Shown piece by piece: positions 59,005-64,000 of a stretch of 64,000 nucleotides of DNA. Every line of letters starts with the position of its first letter. The first letter of the stretch is position 1. The translations under genes and the position numbers were made by a program. Origin of the DNA: Shewanella putrefaciens. Its GTDB lineage: Bacteria; Pseudomonadota; Gammaproteobacteria; Enterobacterales; Shewanellaceae. The notes under the pieces are model-generated. The model was not told where the DNA came from. It made no database searches and saw nothing but the letters and a program-made list of their open reading frames with translations. The stretch is taken from assembly GCF_016406305.1 (NCBI RefSeq), contig NZ_CP066369.1:3366501-3430500 (forward strand), given 5' to 3'.

Positions 59005-59220
59005 CCCCTCGGAGTTGCCGCAGGGCGAATAGGCAAATTGCGTGAGTCTCGCCATGGATGGCGAGCTAGCTTTCGCAGGTGCAGGGACGCACCCTTCGGA
59101 AGCGATAGCAAATTTGCCAATGAGCACAAGGGGTTTTCAACTCCGTTAGGGGCGTCTTGGAGCATCCAAGGAGGATAGGACGAGCAGTCCTCCTTGGTCG
59201 GGTGTGGGGTGAAGCCCCAC
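59005..59220. repeat. GC-rich nested-palindrome element, three stem-loop modules
   Basis: Module 1 (59005-59152) is a nested structure. The outer stem CCCCT+CGGAGTTG pairs with CAACTCCG+AGGGG; a second stem GGCAAATT-GC pairs with GCAAATTTGCC; inside are CTCGCCAT/ATGGCGAG and GGTGC/GCACC hairpins. Module 2 (59166-59197) is CCAAGGAGGA/TCCTCCTTGG. Module 3 (59204-59220) is GTGGGG/CCCCAC. The whole is GC-rich, beside an AT-rich gene. It has the look of a dispersed palindromic repeat or structured RNA. Confidence 0.7.
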
Positions 59221-59316
59221 GACTTTGACTTTTCTTTTAGAAATAGAAAACTAACCTGATGCTTAAGCCCTATTAGCGCCAATCCTATCAAAATGAATTT
59301 ACTAAAATACGAACAT

Positions 59317-59354
59317 AAAAAAGCCCCGCTAGTGTTAAACACTGCGAGGCTTTA
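59317..59354 (-). terminator. Terminator of the dnaK-dnaJ operon
   Basis: An imperfect hairpin (AAGCC..GC.AGTGTT and its complement around TAAA) lies 41 bp after the dnaJ stop, flanked by As and Ts, and in minus orientation it is followed by TTTTTTATG. Confidence 0.75.
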
Positions 59355-59395
59355 TTTATCTAGTGTGCAGCTAACCGCTGCGCCACCCAACCTAA

Positions 59396-60529
59396 TTAGC
59401 TATTCAGATCTTGAAAGAACTTTTTCACGCCATCGAAAAAGCCTTCAGCCTTTGGGCTGTGTTTTTTCGACTCACCCGTTAGGGTGGCTTCAAATTCGCG
59501 TAACAGTTCTTTTTGACGATCGTTTAAGTTAACCGGTGTTTCCATGACTACTTTGCAGAGCAAGTCGCCTACCGCATGGCTGCGAACCGACTTGACGCCT
59601 TTGCCACGTAAACGGAACATACGACCCGTTTGCGTTTCGGCAGGGATCTTCAGGCTGACTTTGCCATCCAGTGTTGGGACTTCAATCTCGCCGCCTAGGG
59701 CCGCTTTACTGAAGGAAATCGGCACTTCGCAGTACAGGTTGTTGCCATCACGGACGAAAATCGCATGCTCACGCACACTGACCTGAACGTATAAATCCCC
59801 TGGAGGCGCGCCAAATTCACCCGCTTCGCCTTCACCCGCTAAACGAATACGGTCGCCCGTATCGACGCCGGCTGGGATCTTAACCGATAAGGTTTTGCTC
59901 TTTTCAACACGGCCATCGCCATGACACTTAGTGCAAGGATCTTTGATGATCTTGCCGCGGCCATGACAGGTTGGACAAGGCTGCTGCACCGCGAAGAAAC
60001 CTTGGCGCATTTGCACTTGGCCTTGGCCATGACAAGTGCCACAGGTGGTTGCTGAGGTGCCTTTTTTAGCACCGCTACCGTCACACAGATCGCAGGTCGC
60101 CAGTGTTGGGATGCGCAGTTCTTTGGTTAAACCTTTTACGGCTTCTTCCAGTGATAACTCTAGGTTGTAACGTAAATCTGAGCCGCGGGCCGCTTGGCGT
60201 TGACCGCCACGACGTCCACCGCCGAAAATATCGCCAAAGACATCACCGAAAATATCGCCGAAATCGCCCTGTCCACCACCGTAACCACCGCCACCGCGAT
60301 TAGGATCCACACCCGCATGACCAAATTGGTCGTAGGCCGCTTTTTTGTCGGCATCGGTTAGGATTTCATAGGCTTCTTTCACTTCTTTGAAGCTCGCCTC
60401 TGCAGCTTTGTCGCCTGGGTTGCGATCGGGGTGAAACTTCATGGCCAGACGTTTGTAGGCCTTTTTAATTTCACGTTCGCTGGTGTCTCGACTCACACCT
60501 AATACTTCGTAATAATCTCGCTTTGACAT
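59396..60529 (-). CDS. dnaJ: Chaperone DnaJ (Hsp40)
   Basis: A 377-residue co-chaperone that brings unfolded proteins to DnaK and stimulates its ATPase (E. coli 376). The J domain contains the HPD motif in FHPDRNPGD near residue 33. A Gly/Phe region (about 75-110) precedes four zinc-binding CxxCxGxG repeats ([32 protein letters not shown]). It lies 109 bp after dnaK, with a hairpin in between. Confidence 0.97.
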   Translation of the reverse strand: MSKRDYYEVLGVSRDTSEREIKKAYKRLAMKFHPDRNPGDKAAEASFKEVKEAYEILTDADKKAAYDQFGHAGVDPNRGGGGYGGGQGDFGDIFGDVFGDIFGGGRRGGQRQAARGSDLRYNLELSLEEAVKGLTKELRIPTLATCDLCDGSGAKKGTSATTCGTCHGQGQVQMRQGFFAVQQPCPTCHGRGKIIKDPCTKCHGDGRVEKSKTLSVKIPAGVDTGDRIRLAGEGEAGEFGAPPGDLYVQVSVREHAIFVRDGNNLYCEVPISFSKAALGGEIEVPTLDGKVSLKIPAETQTGRMFRLRGKGVKSVRSHAVGDLLCKVVMETPVNLNDRQKELLREFEATLTGESKKHSPKAEGFFDGVKKFFQDLNS

Positions 60530-60561
60530 AATCTCATGCTTCTGGCTTAAGTTGAACGAAC

Positions 60562-60589
60562 GGGCGTTAGGGTTTCCCCATAACGCCCG
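60562..60589 (-). promoter_or_regulatory. Hairpin between dnaK and dnaJ
   Basis: The stem GGGCGTTA / TAACGCCC with a 12-base loop lies in the dnaK-dnaJ gap. No T run follows in minus orientation, so it is more likely an RNA-processing or stability element, or a weak attenuator, than a full terminator. Confidence 0.5.
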
Positions 60590-60638
60590 CCTAGAAATTA
60601 ACGCTTTGAAATCAATCTATTTGATTGAAAACAAATCA

Positions 60639-62558
60639 TTACTTCTTGTCGTCTTTCACTTCTTCAAATTCAGCATCGACAACATCATCGGCAGTAGCGT
60701 TAGACTGTTTAGCAGCACCTTCTTGTGCGCCGCCTTGAGTTTGAGCTTTAGCCTGAGCAATTTCCATCAGCTTAGCAGACGCTTCGATTAAGTCTTGAGT
60801 CGCTTTTTCGATGGCTTCTTTGTCATTGCCTTTGCTGGCAGTGTCAACGGCGGCCATAGCGGCTTCGATCTTAGCCTTATCGTCTGCTGGCAGTGCATCG
60901 CCCGCTTCTTCAACTTGTTTCTTAGTTGCGTGAACTAAGCCGTCAGCTTGGTTGCGAGTTTGCACTAGCTCTTCAAACTTCTTGTCTTCTTCCGCGTGGG
61001 CTTCTGCGTCACGTACCATTTGCGCCACTTCTTCTTCGCTTAAGCCAGAAGAAGCTTTGATGGTGATGTTTTGTTTCTTGCCGGTTTTCTTGTCTGTTGC
61101 AGACACGTGCAGAATACCGTCGGCGTCGATGTCGAACATCACTTCAATTTGTGGCATGCCACGTGGTGCTGGCTCAATACCGTCTAAGTTGAACTGACCT
61201 AATGACTTGTTCGCGCTCGCTTGCTTACGCTCACCTTGCAACACGTGAATGGTCACGGCGCTTTGGTTGTCATCGGCTGTTGAGAACACTTGCTGTGCCT
61301 TAGTCGGAATAGTCGTGTTTTTCTCAATCAGCTTGGTCATTACACTGCCCATGGTTTCGATACCCAGAGACAATGGTGTTACGTCCAACAACAGAACGTC
61401 TTTCACATCACCTGACAGTACGCCAGCTTGAATCGCAGCACCTACAGCAACCGCTTCGTCTGGGTTAACGTCTTTACGAGGTTCTTTGCCGAAGAAGTTT
61501 GTTACTGCTTCTTGAACCTTAGGCATACGAGTTTGACCACCGACCAGAATCACTTCGTTGATGTCTGATACGGATAAGTCTGCGTCAGCCAGAGCGACTT
61601 TTAGTGGCTCTAAGGTACGAATGATTAAGTCTTCAACCAGAGATTCCAATTTAGCACGGGTGATTTTTACCACTAAGTGCTTAGGACCTGTCGCATCTGC
61701 CGTGATGTATGGCAGGTTAACTTCAGTCTGGTTAGTGCTTGAAAGCTCGATTTTTGCCTTTTCAGCCGCTTCTTTCAGACGTTGCATCGCTAATGGATCT
61801 TTACGCAGATCTAAGCCTTGATCTTTCTTGAATTCATCAGCTAAGTAGTTGATTAAACGGTTGTCAAAGTCTTCACCACCTAAGTGGGTATCACCGTTAG
61901 TTGCCAATACTTCGAAGGTTTGGTCGCCGTCGTTGCTGTCGATTTCGATGATAGAGATATCGAATGTACCACCACCTAAGTCGTACACTGCAACTATGTT
62001 GTCGCCTTGCTTCTTGTCGATACCGTAGGCTAATGCTGCAGCCGTTGGCTCGTTGATAATACGTTTAACTTCAAGACCTGCGATGCGACCCGCATCTTTA
62101 GTGGCTTGACGTTGTGAATCGTTAAAGTAAGCAGGTACGGTAATAACCGCTTCTGTCACTTCTTCACCTAAGAAGTCTTCCGCTGTTTTCTTCATCTTTT
62201 TCAAGATTTCAGCAGAAACCTGTGGTGGTGCCATTTTATTGCCACGGGATTCAACCCATGCGTCGCCGTTGTCGGCTGCAATGATTTTGAATGGCATGAT
62301 GTTCACGTCACGTTGAACTTCGTCATCTTTAAAGCGACGACCAATCAAACGCTTGATCGCGAAGAATGTATTGTTTGGGTTAGTCACAGCTTGGCGTTTT
62401 GCTGGTTGACCCACGATGGTCTCATCATCGGTATAAGCGATGATTGACGGGGTTGTGCGATCGCCTTCAGCGTTCTCTAGTACGCGTGCTTTGCCACCAT
62501 CGAGGACAGCTACACAAGAGTTTGTTGTGCCTAAGTCGATACCAATAATTTTACCCAT
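60639..62558 (-). CDS. dnaK: Chaperone DnaK (Hsp70)
   Basis: A 639-residue Hsp70. The nucleotide-binding domain begins [18 protein letters not shown], with the second phosphate loop [17 protein letters not shown] near residue 190. The linker [16 protein letters not shown] near residue 390 leads into the substrate-binding domain. The C-terminus [10 protein letters not shown] is the usual bacterial end. It folds nascent and stress-denatured proteins with DnaJ and GrpE. Transcription comes from a sigma-32 promoter at 62609-62637. Confidence 0.98.
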   Translation of the reverse strand: MGKIIGIDLGTTNSCVAVLDGGKARVLENAEGDRTTPSIIAYTDDETIVGQPAKRQAVTNPNNTFFAIKRLIGRRFKDDEVQRDVNIMPFKIIAADNGDAWVESRGNKMAPPQVSAEILKKMKKTAEDFLGEEVTEAVITVPAYFNDSQRQATKDAGRIAGLEVKRIINEPTAAALAYGIDKKQGDNIVAVYDLGGGTFDISIIEIDSNDGDQTFEVLATNGDTHLGGEDFDNRLINYLADEFKKDQGLDLRKDPLAMQRLKEAAEKAKIELSSTNQTEVNLPYITADATGPKHLVVKITRAKLESLVEDLIIRTLEPLKVALADADLSVSDINEVILVGGQTRMPKVQEAVTNFFGKEPRKDVNPDEAVAVGAAIQAGVLSGDVKDVLLLDVTPLSLGIETMGSVMTKLIEKNTTIPTKAQQVFSTADDNQSAVTIHVLQGERKQASANKSLGQFNLDGIEPAPRGMPQIEVMFDIDADGILHVSATDKKTGKKQNITIKASSGLSEEEVAQMVRDAEAHAEEDKKFEELVQTRNQADGLVHATKKQVEEAGDALPADDKAKIEAAMAAVDTASKGNDKEAIEKATQDLIEASAKLMEIAQAKAQTQGGAQEGAAKQSNATADDVVDAEFEEVKDDKK

Positions 62559-62608
62559 GAGGTCCTCCGAAAAATTTCATTCAATCTAAATTTGTTTAGT
62601 TGGTTTTG

Positions 62609-62637
62609 ATATGGGGCCGGACGCATTGTTTATCAAG
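62609..62637 (-). promoter_or_regulatory. Sigma-32 heat-shock promoter of dnaKJ
   Basis: On the minus strand CTTGAT (62632-62637) and CCCCATAT (62609-62616) are separated by 15 bp. This matches the sigma-32 consensus CTTGAA-N13-15-CCCCATNT with one mismatch. It lies about 50 bp before dnaK. Confidence 0.85.
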
Positions 62638-62850
62638 TCCATTTTTGGCCGCCTTCTCTGCCTTAACACCTATATTGGGACAGGGAATTTAATTACAAGG
62701 GTGAACAAAAAAATTTTCTTACTTTATCTTTTACAGGCCGATGATTGTATAAAATATCCCAACACACAAAATACACTTGCTTATCCACCAAAGCTGTTAT
62801 TCAATCTGCCCATATTCGGACAGTGGTTTCAGTGGGCAAGGTAATTAACA

Positions 62851-63771
62851 GTGCAATCTTCAAATTTAGCGTACCTGTATGGCATGGCGGCGGTATTCCT
62901 GTGGTCGACAGTCGCCACCGCCTTTAAAATTGCCCTCGGATATTACAGTCCATTGCAATTAGTCTTTGTTGCCGTGCTCACTTCGATTGTCGCACTTGGC
63001 GGTATCCTCGCCTGGCAAAAGAAGCTCTCTTTGCTTAAGCAACAATTTTTACGGCGCCCAACCTTTTACCTGATCACAGGGTTAATCAATCCCTTCCTCT
63101 ACTATGTGGTGCTGTTTAAGGCGTATTCCTTACTGCCCGCGCAGCAGGCCCTGTCACTCAATTACACTTGGGCGGTGTTACTGCCACTGCTCGCCGCGCC
63201 TTTGTTAAAGCAACATTTGCGTAAGAGTGACATTGCAGCGGCGCTGATTGCCTATACTGGGGTGTTTATTATTGCCACCGGCGGCGATATCAGCGGCTTT
63301 CGCTTCGATAGCCCACTCGGGATTGGCCTAGCCCTGGCAAGCACCTTACTCTGGTGCCTATATTGGATTGTGAACACTAAAGATCAAGGCGATCCCGTGG
63401 TGAGTTTATTATTGAGTTTTCTTATCGGCTTACCTTTTATTGCCGTCACCTTAGTGCTGACAGATACCCTGCCCAGTTTTAGTCTTAAGGCGATTTTTGC
63501 AGGTATGTATGTGGGTTTGTTTGAGATGGGCATTACCTTTGTGCTCTGGCTAATGGCGCTGAAAACCGCCACCCGCACCGCCAATATCAGCACCTTAGTC
63601 TTTCTATCCCCTGTTATGTCGATTGGTTTTATCGCGTGGATTTTGCAGGAAACCATTGCGATAACGACCTATATTGGCCTTGGGTTTATTCTCTCGGGGA
63701 TGATGTTGCAACAGCTTTTACCGAGATATTGGGAACGAAAGTCAAAAATAAACCCAAAACTTGCTGACTAA
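62851..63771 (+). CDS. EamA-family (DMT superfamily) permease
   Basis: A 306-residue inner-membrane protein with about ten hydrophobic segments in two EamA repeats (about 7-135 and 152-290). It belongs to the drug/metabolite transporter superfamily of exporters; the substrate is unknown. VALKTATRTANISTLVFLSPV-like residues before the last helices are typical (LMALKTATRTANISTLVFLS). The start is GTG at 62851 with AAGG nine bases upstream. It is divergent from dnaK. Confidence 0.87.
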   Translation: MQSSNLAYLYGMAAVFLWSTVATAFKIALGYYSPLQLVFVAVLTSIVALGGILAWQKKLSLLKQQFLRRPTFYLITGLINPFLYYVVLFKAYSLLPAQQALSLNYTWAVLLPLLAAPLLKQHLRKSDIAAALIAYTGVFIIATGGDISGFRFDSPLGIGLALASTLLWCLYWIVNTKDQGDPVVSLLLSFLIGLPFIAVTLVLTDTLPSFSLKAIFAGMYVGLFEMGITFVLWLMALKTATRTANISTLVFLSPVMSIGFIAWILQETIAITTYIGLGFILSGMMLQQLLPRYWERKSKINPKLAD

Positions 63772-63870
63772 GGGTTAACTTTCATCCCAAGGGGCACAAA
63801 AAATGAAGCGGCTAACATTTTTACGTCGAATTAGCGGCTAATATCCCCCATTTTTGCGAAGGAATATTGC

Positions 63871-64000
63871 ATGACGCCTGCCGTTCGACTGGCGAAAAAA
63901 GCCAAGATTGCATTTGAAATTTTAGAATATAGCCACGATCCCCATTGCGCCGCCTACGGTGAAGAGGCGGCAAATACCTTAGGGCTCCAACCTGCACAGG
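63871..64000 (+). CDS. ybaK: Cys-tRNA(Pro) deacylase YbaK, 5' part only
   Basis: The gene runs off the window; 43 codons are visible. They encode MTPAVRLAKKAKIAFEILEY and continue SHDPHCAAYGEEAANTLGLQPAQ, which aligns with the E. coli YbaK start [20 protein letters not shown]. YbaK/EbsC hydrolyses mischarged Cys-tRNA(Pro). GAAGGA lies before the ATG. Confidence 0.85.
   Translation, partial: MTPAVRLAKKAKIAFEILEYSHDPHCAAYGEEAANTLGLQPAQ

Noticed and set aside
58989..59342. 117-codon minus-strand ORF and neighbours in the structured element
   Set aside because: The frame runs across nested palindromes; its composition follows the repeats, and it has no good start site.

Overview
The window is a stretch of a gammaproteobacterial chromosome, most probably Shewanella (S. 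oneidensis / S. putrefaciens group). The evidence is the close match of nearly every housekeeping protein to its Enterobacteriaceae/Shewanella form, Shewanella-type leaderless conserved hypotheticals, and the E. coli-like gene order from the glutamine/methionine/leucine tRNA cluster through ubiF-like, miaB, ybeZ-ybeY-corC-lnt, ybeL-like/leuS-lptE-holA-nadD, rsfS-rlmH-mrdA-rodA-mltB-rlpA-dacA, ybeD-lipB-lipA. Almost everything is ordinary core chromosome. I see no prophage, no CRISPR array, no rRNA and no complete insertion sequence.

Layout. 1-1150: a seven-gene tRNA operon (minus strand) in which a Met-Leu-Gln block is present twice, with its promoter. 1284-4471: ychF, pth and a ubiquinone hydroxylase (minus). 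4767-10810: a small secreted protein, miaB, and the ybeZ-ybeY-corC-lnt operon (plus). 11053-12288: a methyltransferase and a convergent zinc-ribbon protein separated by a perfect 36-bp palindrome. 12410-26505: long plus-strand run for leucyl-tRNA synthesis, LPS transport, replication (HolA), NAD, ribosome maturation, cell elongation (PBP2/RodA), peptidoglycan trimming (MltB, RlpA, DacA) and lipoate synthesis. 26604-27471: rimI and holD (minus). 27558-28161: an unlisted 16-codon ORF with a very strong ribosome-binding site, then dps. 28245-31992: a probable three-gene operon of a Cys/His-rich DUF2946-like protein, a TonB-dependent receptor and a DUF1624 membrane acyltransferase-like protein.

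32142-36150: tRNA-Trp, a SEC-C protein, and a minus-strand group containing an RNase D-like exonuclease, a 52-residue membrane protein and a zinc-ribbon protein of unknown function, plus a DUF808 membrane protein. 36389-39834: rpiA, rlmI and a secreted-type endonuclease/phosphatase-fold protein with an in-frame 15-bp repeat. 39835-42534: a long gene-free leader with hairpins, an outer-membrane-like protein and the magnesium transporter mgtE. 42813-45727: a soluble CZB chemoreceptor, a periplasmic solute-binding protein, and an RluA-type pseudouridine synthase. 45877-51962: carB, carA, dapB, fklB (minus). 52182-55984: a lipoprotein metalloprotease, a GNAT enzyme, a DEAD-box helicase and a DUF4256 protein.

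56306-59354 is the only accessory-looking stretch: a small charged protein, a REP-associated (Y1/HUH) transposase-like gene, an AT-rich membrane-anchored gene of unknown function, and a gene-free, strongly structured GC-rich element made of nested inverted repeats. 59396-62637 is the dnaK-dnaJ heat-shock operon with a clear sigma-32 promoter. The window closes with an EamA-family permease and the 5' end of ybaK.

The best leads for something undescribed are the nested-palindrome element at 59005-59220, the AT-rich orphan gene beside it, the structured leader before the mgtE operon, the 16-codon ORF before dps, and the translationally coupled exonuclease/52-aa/zinc-ribbon group. None of these can be called a new system from sequence alone.
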